From NCBI GenBank assembly GCA_030426545.1, contig JAUHYL010000028.1, positions 1 to 47,935 of the forward strand: DNA of 47,935 bases, in the 5' to 3' direction. The notes beneath the pieces were generated by a model. It saw only the letters and a list, made by a program, of their open reading frames with translations. It ran no database searches and was not told the DNA's origin. Below are positions 14,789-24,393 of this stretch, piece after piece. The position numbers and the translations under genes are program-made. Source of the stretch: Gammaproteobacteria bacterium. GTDB lineage: Bacteria; Pseudomonadota; Gammaproteobacteria; Pseudomonadales; Halieaceae. Every line of letters starts with the position of its first letter. The stretch's first letter is position 1.

Positions 14789-17443
14789 ATGCGTGATGCC
14801 AGCCCCGGCACGATTTACCTCAAGGATTACCAGCCGCCGGAATTTCTGATTGCGCGCACCGAGCTGCACTTCGAACTGTTCGAGGAGTACGCACTGGTTC
14901 ACTCACAACTGCAAGTGCAGCGCAATGACAAAGCCAACGACAGTCACCGTTCGGAGCTGACGCTGCACGGACAGGAGCTTGAACTGCTGTCGATCGCGAT
15001 AGACGGCGTGGCGCTTGGCGAGGGCGACTACACCGTCGACGCGGCGTCCCTCACCCTGGCCAGCGTCAGTGATGCCTTCGAGTTGAGCGTGACCACGCGA
15101 ATTCAACCACAGAACAATACTTCGCTGGAGGGTCTGTACAAATCGCGTACGATGTTCTGCACCCAGTGTGAGGCCGAGGGCTTTCGCAAGATAACCTACT
15201 ACCTCGACAGGCCCGATGTGATGGCCGAATTCGTCGTTACCGTTGACGCCGATTCAGCGCGCTACCCGGTGTTGTTGAGCAACGGGAACCTTGTCGAGTC
15301 ACACCCCATCGAAGACGGTCGTCAGCGCGCTGTCTGGCACGATCCCTATCCCAAGCCCGCCTACCTGTTCGCCCTCGTGGCGGGAGACCTGGCGCACATC
15401 GAGGATCGCTTCACCACACAGGGCGGCCGCGAGGTAACACTGCGTATTTATGTGGAAGAGAAAGACATCGACAAGTGCGACTACGCCATGCTGTCGCTAC
15501 AGCAGGCCATGCGTTGGGACGAGACCGTGTACGGGCGTGAGTACGACCTGGATATTTTTAATATCGTGGCGGTGGATGACTTCAACATGGGGGCGATGGA
15601 GAACAAGAGCCTCAACATCTTCAACACGTCCTGCGTACTGAGTTCGCCGGATATCACCACCGATGCAGGCTTCCAGCGCGTGCAGGCCATCGTCGCCCAC
15701 GAGTACTTTCACAACTGGAGCGGTAACCGGGTCACCTGCCGCGACTGGTTTCAACTCAGCCTGAAAGAGGGCTTCACCGTTTTTCGCGACGCCGAGTTTT
15801 CGGCAGATATGGGTTCAAGAACGGTGAAGCGCGTTGAAGATGTAAATCTGTTGCGCACGGCGCAGTTCGCCGAGGATGCCGGCCCCATGTCCCACCCGGT
15901 GCGGCCTGATTCCTACATGGAGATCAACAATTTCTACACGCTCACCGTGTATGAAAAGGGCGCTGAAGTCGTGCGCATGATACATACGCTGCTGGGGCCA
16001 CAGGCATTCCGTCGCGGCTCCGATCTCTATTTCGAGCGCCACGACGGGCAGGCGGTAACCTGCGAGGATTTTGTGCGCGCCATGGAAGAGGCCAGCGGAG
16101 AGGACCTCACCCAGTTCCGGCGCTGGTACGCGCAAGCCGGTACGCCGCAACTGAGCGTGACCGACAACTGGGATGAAGAGGCGGGCGAGTTCAGCCTGGT
16201 GATTCGCCAGCACACTCCGGCGACACCCGGTCAGACTGAAAAGGCGCCTGTTGTCATCCCGTTGGCGATGGGCCTGCTCGGCGATGCCGGCAATCTGCCC
16301 CTCAAGCTCCGCGGTGAGGTCCCTGACGCAGAAACTGCAGACAATACCCACCGGGTACTGCGCATTGACCAGGAAGAGCAGACCTTCGTGTTCACCGGGT
16401 TGCCGGAGCGCCCGGTGCCGTCGCTGTTGCGTGGTTTTTCAGCGCCGGTACGGCTGCGCTACGACTATTCCGTGCAGGACCTCTGCGCCCTGATGAGCCG
16501 GGATGATGATGGTTTTGTGCGCTGGGACGCAGCCCAAGCCCTGGCCACGCGTGCGATAGAAGCGGTACAGGCGGGTGAGCCCGTGGAGCCGCTGTTGCTG
16601 GGTGCGGCGCAGGATTTACTGCGCGACGAAACGCTGGATGCGGCGATGGTGGCAGAAATGCTGGCCCTGCCGGGAGAAAATTACCTCGCGGAACTGGCCA
16701 GCCAGCACGGAGGTGCCGATGTTGACGCGATTCACCTGGCGCGTGAGAAAGTGCGCACCGTTCTGGGCGAGGCCCTCGAGCCGCAGCTGCGCCCGCGCTA
16801 CAGCGCCCTGCAACAGGCGGCCCCTTACTCGCCTGACGCGCAGCAGATTGCCGCCCGCAGCCTGCGCAATATCTGCCTTGACTACCTTGTCGCCGCTGAC
16901 GCAGCGCACCTGCAACTGGCCAGCGACCAGTTCAGTGCGGCGAGCAACATGACGGACCGCCTCGCGGCCCTGCGCGTGATCGCGTTTTACGGCGACGAAT
17001 CGCTGCGCGACGAAACACTGCAGCAGTTTTACAGTGACTGGCGCGATGAGAGCCTGGTGGTGAACCAATGGCTCCAGGTGCAGGCGGCGATTCCTGATGA
17101 GGGCGCCCTGACGCGAGTGCGCAAACTGATGCAACACCCGGAATTTGACCTTCGCAATCCAAACCGTGTGCGCAGTCTGATCGCCGTGTTCTGTACGCAG
17201 AATCCGGTCAATTTCCACCGCATCGATGGCGCCGGTTACCGGCTGTTGGCGGAAGTGGTGTCGGAGCTGGATCCGCTGAACCCCCAGATTGCCGCGCGAA
17301 TTCTGGCGCCCCTCACCAAGTGGCGCAGTTATCGGGGCCGTGCAGATCTCATGCGCGCAGAGCTCCAGGGCCTGCTGGAGACCGCCAATTTGTCCCCCGA
17401 TGTCTTCGAGGTGGTCAGCAAGTCCCTGGCTGACCAGGGGTAG
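14789..17443 (+). CDS. pepN: Aminopeptidase N (M1 family)
   Basis: An 884-residue cytoplasmic zinc aminopeptidase, the usual length of the gammaproteobacterial enzyme. The substrate-binding GAMEN motif lies near residue 269 (NMGAMENKSLNIFN). The zinc site is HEYFH at residues 304-308, with the third ligand Glu327 in LSLKEG, exactly the HExxH-18-E spacing. The C-terminal helical domain typical of the E. coli type fills the second half. It releases N-terminal residues from peptides during protein turnover. It stands downstream of the tandem repeat, with a 167-base gap, so it probably has its own promoter there. Confidence 0.96.
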   Translation: MRDASPGTIYLKDYQPPEFLIARTELHFELFEEYALVHSQLQVQRNDKANDSHRSELTLHGQELELLSIAIDGVALGEGDYTVDAASLTLASVSDAFELSVTTRIQPQNNTSLEGLYKSRTMFCTQCEAEGFRKITYYLDRPDVMAEFVVTVDADSARYPVLLSNGNLVESHPIEDGRQRAVWHDPYPKPAYLFALVAGDLAHIEDRFTTQGGREVTLRIYVEEKDIDKCDYAMLSLQQAMRWDETVYGREYDLDIFNIVAVDDFNMGAMENKSLNIFNTSCVLSSPDITTDAGFQRVQAIVAHEYFHNWSGNRVTCRDWFQLSLKEGFTVFRDAEFSADMGSRTVKRVEDVNLLRTAQFAEDAGPMSHPVRPDSYMEINNFYTLTVYEKGAEVVRMIHTLLGPQAFRRGSDLYFERHDGQAVTCEDFVRAMEEASGEDLTQFRRWYAQAGTPQLSVTDNWDEEAGEFSLVIRQHTPATPGQTEKAPVVIPLAMGLLGDAGNLPLKLRGEVPDAETADNTHRVLRIDQEEQTFVFTGLPERPVPSLLRGFSAPVRLRYDYSVQDLCALMSRDDDGFVRWDAAQALATRAIEAVQAGEPVEPLLLGAAQDLLRDETLDAAMVAEMLALPGENYLAELASQHGGADVDAIHLAREKVRTVLGEALEPQLRPRYSALQQAAPYSPDAQQIAARSLRNICLDYLVAADAAHLQLASDQFSAASNMTDRLAALRVIAFYGDESLRDETLQQFYSDWRDESLVVNQWLQVQAAIPDEGALTRVRKLMQHPEFDLRNPNRVRSLIAVFCTQNPVNFHRIDGAGYRLLAEVVSELDPLNPQIAARILAPLTKWRSYRGRADLMRAELQGLLETANLSPDVFEVVSKSLADQG

Positions 17444-17478
17444 AGCAACCTCCGGGCCCGTGAGTTCCGGCTGGTCGG

Positions 17479-17507
17479 TTTAGGTCTGGGCGCAGCCAGA
17501 GTATAAT
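17479..17507 (+). promoter_or_regulatory. Candidate promoter for the FkbM methyltransferase gene
   Basis: A perfect -10 TATAAT at 17502-17507 is preceded, 17 bases upstream, by a weak -35 (TTTAGG). The start codon lies about 60 bases further on, giving a normal leader. Confidence 0.45.
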
Positions 17508-17571
17508 TCCTGAATTAGTTGGGGCACCCCCGTCCGCATGCACGGGGCAATCATGGCGGGAGTTGGCTACT

Positions 17572-18249
17572 TTGAAGAAGGTCGGGGAGTTCTGGATACC
17601 GGATGTGGATTTGCGCAGGTTGAGCCGCTTCGGTAAAACCCGCCGCAAGACCCTCGAACGCTTCCGTAACGGCGGCACCAAGCTCGAGGACCTGGAAGAT
17701 GCTCTGTCACACGTGGGCAGCGGGCGCATCGCCGTCGACGGCGGTGCCAACGTCGGCGCCTACTCGCGGCGGCTGGCGCAGAACTTCAACACGGTACACG
17801 CCTTTGAGCCTGCGCCCGATACCTACGCGGCCCTGCAGCGCAATATCGAGGAATGGAAGCTCCAGAAAAGCGTGATTTTACACAACCAGGCGCTGTCCAA
17901 TGTGACTGAAAACGTGGCGCTGCAGACCAAGCGCGGTGGCCGATCCCTGTCGCGGCGCATATCGGGGCCGGGCGAGATACCCGCGGTCACCATCGATTCG
18001 CTGCAGCTGGATGAGGTCGACTTCATCAAGCTCGATATCGAAGGCTACGAATACAACGCGCTTTTGGGCGCACGCGACACGATTGAGCGTTGCCGTCCGG
18101 CGGTCTTGTTCGAGGATAAGCCCGGCGTACTGCGCTCGGTTGATGATGAGCGTTCGCCGCACCAATTGCTGCAGAGCCTGGGTGCCCGGAAAATCGATTG
18201 CATTGGCAAGGGTCGTTTCGACTGGTTGTACATGTTCGATCCGGCCTGA
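17572..18249 (+). CDS. FkbM-family SAM-dependent methyltransferase
   Basis: About 225 residues with a class I methyltransferase fold. Counting from the upstream in-frame TTG at 17563, SAM-binding motif I is VDGGANVG (58-65), the acidic residue after strand 2 is in FEPAP (81-85), and the FkbM hallmark VDFIKLDIEGYE is at 152-163. I choose the TTG at 17572 because GGCGGGAG ends nine bases before it; the TTG at 17563 abuts that site. No ATG is in frame. FkbM proteins O-methylate sugars or small molecules, and the substrate is unknown here. It is a single gene between pepN and the convergent Bat operon. Confidence 0.88.
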   Translation: MKKVGEFWIPDVDLRRLSRFGKTRRKTLERFRNGGTKLEDLEDALSHVGSGRIAVDGGANVGAYSRRLAQNFNTVHAFEPAPDTYAALQRNIEEWKLQKSVILHNQALSNVTENVALQTKRGGRSLSRRISGPGEIPAVTIDSLQLDEVDFIKLDIEGYEYNALLGARDTIERCRPAVLFEDKPGVLRSVDDERSPHQLLQSLGARKIDCIGKGRFDWLYMFDPA

Positions 18250-18288
18250 GCCGTGCGCAGCGCCCTGTCACCTGGCGGGTAAGTTTTC

Positions 18289-20025
18289 TCAGCGTTGCTG
18301 CGCGGTACCGTTCGGGTACAGACTCAGCGTACTGTCGTCGTTTGCCGCTTTGCTGCCTGCCTTGCGCAGGCGCGAGACGCAGGCCGCCAACGCTTCGCCT
18401 CGCCACTCGCCTGGAACGCTGTCCCTCTCTCCGCCGCTGGCGCCATAGATCGCGCCGTCCAGCAGCGCCACCTGCTTCGTCAGTTCGCCATCACGGCATT
18501 GTGCGACAACCTGCGCCAGCGAAGTCACACCGTCGTGTGCGGCGCAGGCCCGACCCCAATTGATCAGCGCCTGTCTCGCGGCCAGCGGCTGATGGCTGGC
18601 GCACGCGGCCTCGAGCGCTTTGAAGGCGCGCCGCTCGGAGACATTGTCGTTGCCGCCGTCCGCCGTAGGGCGTTGCTTACTGCGTAGCCAGAGCAGGTAG
18701 AGGACGGTGAGCAACCAACCGACGCTGCTGATCAGCGCGACGGCCTGCCACAGCCACGACGCCGACGGTTGCGGCTGCGTTGTCAGGGTCGGTTCCGCAG
18801 CATTATTGATAGCGCCCGGAGCCGGTTCGCTGGCAGCGGGTGCTGCTGCGGCACCGATGTTAATTTCCCGTGCGGGCAGCACGGCATAGCGCACGGTCTC
18901 GCTCTGGCTGTCCCACCAGGGAATACGGATCTCCGGCAGTGACACGGTTCCCGCGCGCGTCGGTACGATGGCTGCGCTGTCGCGACGCATGCCCAGCAGG
19001 CCGGTGCTCACCTCCTGCTCGGTGATCTCGGGCTGGTCCGGGTAGAACTTCAGCCCGTCGACCGGCTGGAACAGCACCGGCGGCAGTTGCGCGCCCTGTA
19101 ACCCTTCACCTCTAAGACGGATGGTGCGGGTGACGGATTCACCCTCCCTGAGCTGCTCTGGCGGTGCTGACCATTGTTCTTCGATGACCAGGCTGCGCGC
19201 GGGGAGCCAATTGCTGGAGGGAAATTCGCGCGGCCTCGGCAGTACGTCTATCTCGATCGGCCGGGACGTACGCCGCAAGCTGCGTCCCGAGCGCAGGTCG
19301 AACAGGCTGCGCCGCCCGACTGACTCGCGGGCAGTGAACAATTGCGGCGGAATCTCAAAGCGGCCGCTGTGCTCCGGAAAAATGGCGTAGCGCATCTCGT
19401 GTACCAGCCACAGGCGGCCATCAATGTTGCGCTGGAAGGACTCCTGCTGCAGGGGCTTAATGAAGGCGTCCTCCAGCTCGACCGGCGCCAGCGAGGGATC
19501 TTCCAGGTTGATCGCCCGCATCACCCGCAGTGTGAGGATCAGTTGCTCCTGCACGTAGACGGTGTCCTTGTCGACCTCGGCTTCGAACACCACCACCTGG
19601 TCATGCGTTTCGACATCAGGCTGGGGCTTCACGCTGATGGTGATGCCCGGGGTCACTTCGCCATCAACCCGCAGTGGCGGAATTCGCCAACTGCCTTCGG
19701 CGCGCGGTGCGAGATCCAGCTGCAGCTGTTTGGTGTGAGAGCGACTGCCGTTCACGATGCTCATCTTGTTGCTGCTGGAGCGCTGCAGGATGTCAAAGTG
19801 CTTTTCCAGCTCGTCAAAGTCGATGTCGTCCAGATCTTCGCCCTCGGTGCTGGTGATAATCAGGCGGAACGAATCCCCCAGCGCCACCTGGTGACGATCA
19901 ACGATCGCCGTGACATCGGCCCACGCGCCCGGGCAGGCGGCTATCAGCAGGCAGAGCACCAGCAACGCGGGGCGTGCGCGCAACCGGTGGCCGCCTGTGA
20001 ATCTACCAATACTGTTCGCTGTCAC
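18289..20025 (-). CDS. batD: BatD-type membrane protein (oxygen-tolerance family)
   Basis: A 578-residue protein. I start it at the GTG at 20025, nine bases after a perfect AGGAGG; the frame extends further upstream, but that part is an arginine-rich shadow of the overlapping batB gene. A signal peptide ends near GAWADV. Beta-rich extracytoplasmic domains follow (ITSTEGEDLDDIDFDELEKH and later repeats), then one membrane span near residue 440 (ALISSVGWLLTVLYLLWL) and a cytoplasmic tail. BatD partners BatA/BatB in envelope complexes linked to aerotolerance and stress; the exact job is unsettled. It is the last gene of the leftward operon, overlapping batB by 23 bases. Confidence 0.9.
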   Translation of the reverse strand: MTANSIGRFTGGHRLRARPALLVLCLLIAACPGAWADVTAIVDRHQVALGDSFRLIITSTEGEDLDDIDFDELEKHFDILQRSSSNKMSIVNGSRSHTKQLQLDLAPRAEGSWRIPPLRVDGEVTPGITISVKPQPDVETHDQVVVFEAEVDKDTVYVQEQLILTLRVMRAINLEDPSLAPVELEDAFIKPLQQESFQRNIDGRLWLVHEMRYAIFPEHSGRFEIPPQLFTARESVGRRSLFDLRSGRSLRRTSRPIEIDVLPRPREFPSSNWLPARSLVIEEQWSAPPEQLREGESVTRTIRLRGEGLQGAQLPPVLFQPVDGLKFYPDQPEITEQEVSTGLLGMRRDSAAIVPTRAGTVSLPEIRIPWWDSQSETVRYAVLPAREINIGAAAAPAASEPAPGAINNAAEPTLTTQPQPSASWLWQAVALISSVGWLLTVLYLLWLRSKQRPTADGGNDNVSERRAFKALEAACASHQPLAARQALINWGRACAAHDGVTSLAQVVAQCRDGELTKQVALLDGAIYGASGGERDSVPGEWRGEALAACVSRLRKAGSKAANDDSTLSLYPNGTAQQR

Positions 20026-21931
20026 GTGCGTGGCCCTCCTGTTTGCGTAGCTCGCTCTCGTAACGGAATTTTTGTCGCAACAATCCCGAGGGATCGTCCG
20101 GCACGCGGCGCAGCCACTGTTCCATGGCCTGGTCGCGCTCGGCCTGCTCGGGGTCCGTCGGCCCCGGTTGCGGTTGCGCGGCCTGATTCTGGTCTCCCGG
20201 CTCTTGCGCGCTCGCCTGCGCCGCGTCCGCCTGACTTTCTTCTTTTTCTTCCTCGTCCGGCGACTGATCCGTGTTCTCTTGACCGGGCTGCTCTGGCGGC
20301 GGACTGTCTTCCCCGCTGCCGGACGGATTGCGCGCGCCGTCACGGTTCTCGGGCGGCTGGGTGCCGTCTTCGGGTGAAGCGGGTGATTGCTCTGCGCCGC
20401 TGTCTCCCTGATTTTGCTGTTGCTGATTCTGTTGCTCTTGTTGCTCCTGATCCTGATCCTGGTCCTGGTCCTGGTCCTGGTCCTGTTGCTGTTGTTGCTG
20501 CTGCTCTTGCTGTTTCTTCAGTTGTTCCAGCAGCGCCAGATTGTCCAGGGCGTCGCGCTGTTCGGGTTTGTGTGCCAGAGACTGCTGATAGGCTTCGATG
20601 GCCTCGTCCAGTTGGCCCTGGCGGGCCAGCGCGTTGCCGCGGTTATAGAGCGCATCGGCGTCTTCAGCGGTGGCGAAATGCTCGCTCGCCGCCGCGTAGT
20701 CACCGCTCTGGTACGCTGCCGTGCCGGCCCAGTCGCGGCGTTCAAACAACGATGCGGCACGCTCCGCGTCGCCTGCGCTGAGTGCGCGACTGGCCTGTTG
20801 ATCCCGCGTCAGCCAGAGATCATCCCACCGCCAGCCATCTGTTGCCGGCTGGTCTGGCGGCGGACTGGCCTCTTCGGTGGCAGCCTGCGCGATGGCGGGG
20901 CCGGACGGCACAACCAGACCTGCGAGCAGTGCGCATGCCAGGCACAGCACAACGCCACGCCGGAACAGCGCCAGTACAATGGGCAGTAGCAACAGGACCA
21001 GCAGGTAGCCCTTGTCGTCCCAGGTATCGGCGCTGCGATCCAGCAGTACCGTTTGCTCTGATGCCGGAAGCGTCGAGGCCGCGAGCAGGTAGTCCACGTC
21101 GGCGTCATCCACCTGGATTACCTGGAAGCGGCCGCTGGCCCGGTCAGCCAGCTCGCGCAGCGGGCCGGTATCCAGGCCGGGCATGACGATGGTGCCGTTC
21201 TTGTCTTTAACAAACCCTCCGCGCGGCAGGGGTATGGGTGCGCCGGTGCGGGTGCCGACACCCAGCACCGAGAGCTGTGCAGCGGTCTTTGCCATTAGCG
21301 CTTCGATGGCGACAATGTCCTGCTCGCGCACCGCGTCGGTCACCAGCAGTATCTGCCCGCCGCTTACACCCGCCGAATGCAAAAGGTCGATGGCCTGTTG
21401 CACGGCGGCCGCCGGGTCGCTGCCCGGTACGGGCATCATGTCCGGGTGCAGTGCCGGCAGCAGGTTGGCAATGGTTGGCGTATCGTCGGTCAGCGGGGTG
21501 ACGATGTGTGAATCACCGGCGTAGGCGATCAATCCGGTCTGGCCTTCGCGCCGGCGTTGCAGTAAATCCAGCAGTTTCTGCCGCGCGCGATCGATGCGAG
21601 ACGGCGCCAGGTCTGCGGATTTCATGGAGTAACTCAGGTCCAGCAACAGCACCAACGCATCCTGTGTCTTGTGCACCGGCTGCGGGATTTTCTCCCAGCT
21701 CGGTCCCGCTGCAGCAATGGCGGCCACCACCCACGCCACAAGAAGCAGCGGCGTCCAGTTGCGCGTGCTGCTGTCGTCACCGCGGGTCACCAGGTGTTGC
21801 AGCAACGCCGGCGCGATCACCGAGCTCCAACTGCCGCTGCGTTCACGTTGCCGCCACTGCAACCACGCGAGTACCAGCGCGGGCAGCAGGCTCCACAACC
21901 ATTCAGGGCGGATCAGGTGCAGCTCCATCAT
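20003..21931 (-). CDS. batB: BatB-BatC fusion: vWA domain plus TPR and Gln/Asp-rich tail
   Basis: About 642 residues, starting at the ATGATG overlapping the batA stop. Two N-terminal membrane spans are followed by a vWA domain with MIDAS DLSYSM (near residue 98), then a span, and a second hydrophobic segment around residue 320. A tetratricopeptide unit comes next (ALYNRGNALARQGQLDEAIE). The tail of about 150 residues is low-complexity, rich in Gln, Asp, Glu and Pro. In many species BatB and BatC (the TPR protein) are separate genes; here they are one chain. It should act with BatA and BatD at the inner membrane. Confidence 0.9.
   Translation of the reverse strand: MMELHLIRPEWLWSLLPALVLAWLQWRQRERSGSWSSVIAPALLQHLVTRGDDSSTRNWTPLLLVAWVVAAIAAAGPSWEKIPQPVHKTQDALVLLLDLSYSMKSADLAPSRIDRARQKLLDLLQRRREGQTGLIAYAGDSHIVTPLTDDTPTIANLLPALHPDMMPVPGSDPAAAVQQAIDLLHSAGVSGGQILLVTDAVREQDIVAIEALMAKTAAQLSVLGVGTRTGAPIPLPRGGFVKDKNGTIVMPGLDTGPLRELADRASGRFQVIQVDDADVDYLLAASTLPASEQTVLLDRSADTWDDKGYLLVLLLLPIVLALFRRGVVLCLACALLAGLVVPSGPAIAQAATEEASPPPDQPATDGWRWDDLWLTRDQQASRALSAGDAERAASLFERRDWAGTAAYQSGDYAAASEHFATAEDADALYNRGNALARQGQLDEAIEAYQQSLAHKPEQRDALDNLALLEQLKKQQEQQQQQQQDQDQDQDQDQDQEQQEQQNQQQQNQGDSGAEQSPASPEDGTQPPENRDGARNPSGSGEDSPPPEQPGQENTDQSPDEEEKEESQADAAQASAQEPGDQNQAAQPQPGPTDPEQAERDQAMEQWLRRVPDDPSGLLRQKFRYESELRKQEGHARDSEQYW
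20446..20485 (-). repeat. Hexamer repeat encoding an Asp-Gln run
   Basis: Six consecutive CCTGRT hexamers on the + strand encode alternating Asp-Gln in the BatB-BatC tail, flanked by CAG-type glutamine codon runs on both sides. The period keeps the frame, so copy-number change would vary the tail length. Confidence 0.8.
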
Positions 21932-22977
21932 CGCTCCCGGGCGGCTTCGGCCGCGGTGCGAGAGGAGGGCCACGCTGCGAGTTGCGGCCACACCAGTGAG
22001 GCCGCCAGCACAAAGCTGAGCAGCAGCGCGAGCCCCAGCGGCAGGTAGCCCAGCGCCACGCGCGGGCGATACACGCTGGCTTCCTGTGCCACCGGTTCCA
22101 GTTCGTCCAGCAGGCCGTAGATATTCGCCAGCTCCTGCGGGTTGCGTGCACGGAAATAGGCACCGCCGGTGAGCTGTGCAATTTCCTGCAAGCTGCGCTC
22201 GTCCAGCTCCTGCGAGGGGTTGATCTGCCGACTGCCAAAGCTTGAGCCGAACAGGCCCGGCAGCGTTAATTCATCGGCACCGATGCCGATGGTGTAGATG
22301 CGGATGCCCAGGTCTGCTGCCAGCCGCGCCGCGTCCAGTGGCTGCACGGCGCTGGCCGTGTCCTGGCCATCCGTCAGCAGGATCAGTACCCGGCTTTCGG
22401 CGGGTCGCTCCTTCAGTCGCTTCACCGCCAACCCGATCGCATCACCGATGGCGGTTTCCTTGCCCGCGAAACCTATCTGGGCTTCGAGCAGGAAGCGTTT
22501 TACGGTGGCAGTGTCGAAGCTCAATGGCGATTGTACGTAGGCCTTGCTGCCGAACAGGATGAGCCCGAGCCTGTCGCCGGCGCGCCGTTCGATGAAGCGG
22601 GCACCGACACTTTTTACCGCGTCTACCCGCCTGCCCAACTGGTTGCCTACCTGCATGTCCTCAATACGCATGGAGCCGGATATGTCCACCGCCAGCATCA
22701 GGTCGCGGCCGCTGTCCGGCAACTCCACCGGCTCGCCTATCCAGACCGGGCGCATGGCAGACAGAATCAGTAGCAGCCACAGCAACCATAGGAGAAGGCT
22801 CTGCAGCGAGCCGCCGCCCAAACTGTGACGCTGTTGTGTGGCACCCAGTGCGCGCCACTCTTCAAAAAAGGGTGCTCGCAAGGCGGGCTGGCGATTGCTC
22901 GCCGCAGGCACAAAGCGCCGCACCAGCCAGGGCAGGGGTGCAAGCAGCGCCATCCACGGCCACAGCCACTCGATCAT
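21928..22977 (-). CDS. batA: BatA-type vWA membrane protein
   Basis: A 349-residue protein with two N-terminal membrane segments (about 5-25 and 58-78), a vWA domain with intact MIDAS DISGSM (residues 98-103) and a C-terminal span near residue 320. This is the standard BatA layout. The domain should face the periplasm. It overlaps the DUF4381 gene upstream by 4 nt and batB downstream by 4 nt, so the operon is translationally coupled. Confidence 0.93.
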   Translation of the reverse strand: MIEWLWPWMALLAPLPWLVRRFVPAASNRQPALRAPFFEEWRALGATQQRHSLGGGSLQSLLLWLLWLLLILSAMRPVWIGEPVELPDSGRDLMLAVDISGSMRIEDMQVGNQLGRRVDAVKSVGARFIERRAGDRLGLILFGSKAYVQSPLSFDTATVKRFLLEAQIGFAGKETAIGDAIGLAVKRLKERPAESRVLILLTDGQDTASAVQPLDAARLAADLGIRIYTIGIGADELTLPGLFGSSFGSRQINPSQELDERSLQEIAQLTGGAYFRARNPQELANIYGLLDELEPVAQEASVYRPRVALGYLPLGLALLLSFVLAASLVWPQLAAWPSSRTAAEAARER

Positions 22978-23450
22978 TGCGCGCTCCTGTGCCTGGCTAT
23001 CCAGGTCAGCGCGCTGTGTTGTAGCCGCTTTGCGTCCAGCGATGGAATGTCAGCACGGTAGCTGGCATCGGCGAAGTCCGCTTCGAACAGCGCGGAATCA
23101 CCCGCGGTGGTATTGAGAAACTGCAGCCAGTCGTGCCCGTGCAGGGCGGCGATGTCACGCCTGGGCCACGCTTGCAGAGCAACGCTTTTCAACAGTGCAT
23201 TGGTGCTGCTGACGAAGGTCGGCAGGTCGCCATTGTGCTCGAAGGCCTCGAACAGCCGTTGCTGCTGGCGCCTGGCAAGGCGCCGGTAGCGGGTTCTGCG
23301 CAGGTGGCGCAGGATGAGGTAACACAGGGTGACCAGCAGGCCGGCCAGCAGCAGTCCCAGCAGCCACCAGCCGGGCGCCGGTGGCCACCAGCCGACAGCG
23401 TCCGGTTGGCGCAGCGGGTGCAGACTGGCCAGAGGGTCCTGTGGATTCAC
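22974..23450 (-). CDS. DUF4381 small membrane protein of the Bat operon
   Basis: A 158-residue protein starting at a GTG that overlaps the DUF58 stop (GTGA). One membrane span lies at about residues 27-48 (GWWLLGLLLAGLLVTLCYLI), followed by a basic stretch and a helical cytoplasmic domain with WPRRDIAALHGHDWLQFLN, the family's conserved block. Function is unknown, but it is a regular member of MoxR/Bat operons between DUF58 and BatA. Confidence 0.88.
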   Translation of the reverse strand: MNPQDPLASLHPLRQPDAVGWWPPAPGWWLLGLLLAGLLVTLCYLILRHLRRTRYRRLARRQQQRLFEAFEHNGDLPTFVSSTNALLKSVALQAWPRRDIAALHGHDWLQFLNTTAGDSALFEADFADASYRADIPSLDAKRLQHSALTWIARHRSAQ

Positions 23451-24385
23451 CGTCTTCGCTCGCCGTAATAGGTCTGCAGTACATCGAACGGTGAGGTGTC
23501 GGTTGACGCCCGGAGCAGGGGAATACCCAGGCGCTGAAAGGTCTCGCCCAGTTGTGCGCTGCGCTGTTCAAATTCATCCCGGTAGCGCTTGCGTGCGTTG
23601 CGGTCTCCGGTCTGCAGTTCGCTGCGTTGTTGTCCGTCGGTCACCGCGTAGGTGCCGGCCCGGGGCAGTGATTCCTCCAGCGGATCGCTGCACAGGACGG
23701 CGGTGACCTCGGTGTGTTTGGCCAGCTCAAACAACTGTTCGCGCGCGCTGTTCTGAACGGCGCCGCGGAAGTCGCTGACCAGGTAGACGCTGGCACCGGG
23801 CCTGGCAATGCGACGCAGTTTGGCGAGCATGTCGGCAAAGCTGCGTTGTTCTTCAGCCTTGCCCGGCAGCCGGTGGTTGTACGCGTCAATCTCGGAGAGG
23901 AGGCCAAGGACGGTCTTGCGGCTACGCCTCGGCCGAATCTCGCGGTGCTCCTTATCATTGTACACCAGCCCCCCGACGCGATCGCCGGCGCCCAGCGCGC
24001 TCCAGGCGATCAGGCCTGCAATATGCGCGGCGAGTACGGACTTGCAGCAGTGGCTGGAGCCGAAGAACATGCTGTTGCGCTGATCGGCAACCACCAGCAC
24101 CGGGCGTTCCCGTTCCTCGTGAAACAGCTTGGTGTGCGCGCTGCCGGTGCGTGCGGTGACGCGCCAGTCGATGGTGCGGATGTCATCACCGTGCTGGTAG
24201 CCGCGGACTTCCTCGAACTCGATACCGCGGCCGCGAAAGTTGGTCTTGTTGGGCCCGGCAAGCAGGCTGAGTGCGCGCTTGCGCCGCCCCAGCCGCAGTT
24301 GACGCGCCGGGAAGCGCAGCGCTATCAGTTGCGCGAGTTCGGTGTAGGCGCCGCTGGCGGGTGTCTTCACATCGGTCGGCTGCAT
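23447..24385 (-). CDS. DUF58 protein of the MoxR/Bat operon
   Basis: A 312-residue cytoplasmic protein with a vWA-like fold. I start it at the ATG at 24385 (MQPTDVKTPA), eight bases after the moxR stop; a longer upstream frame lies inside moxR. The DUF58 signature GDDIRTIDWRVTARTG is present near residues 80-95, followed by EERERPVLVVADQRNSM. DUF58 proteins are thought to work with MoxR ATPases as chaperone-like assemblies. The linkage here is classic. Confidence 0.92.
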   Translation of the reverse strand: MQPTDVKTPASGAYTELAQLIALRFPARQLRLGRRKRALSLLAGPNKTNFRGRGIEFEEVRGYQHGDDIRTIDWRVTARTGSAHTKLFHEERERPVLVVADQRNSMFFGSSHCCKSVLAAHIAGLIAWSALGAGDRVGGLVYNDKEHREIRPRRSRKTVLGLLSEIDAYNHRLPGKAEEQRSFADMLAKLRRIARPGASVYLVSDFRGAVQNSAREQLFELAKHTEVTAVLCSDPLEESLPRAGTYAVTDGQQRSELQTGDRNARKRYRDEFEQRSAQLGETFQRLGIPLLRASTDTSPFDVLQTYYGERRR

Positions 24386-24393
24386 GATGCTGC

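Noticed and set aside
20026-20343. Arginine-rich N-terminal extension of BatD
   Set aside because: It is the opposite-frame reading of the batB low-complexity tail. A GTG with a perfect AGGAGG at 20025 gives a proper signal peptide.
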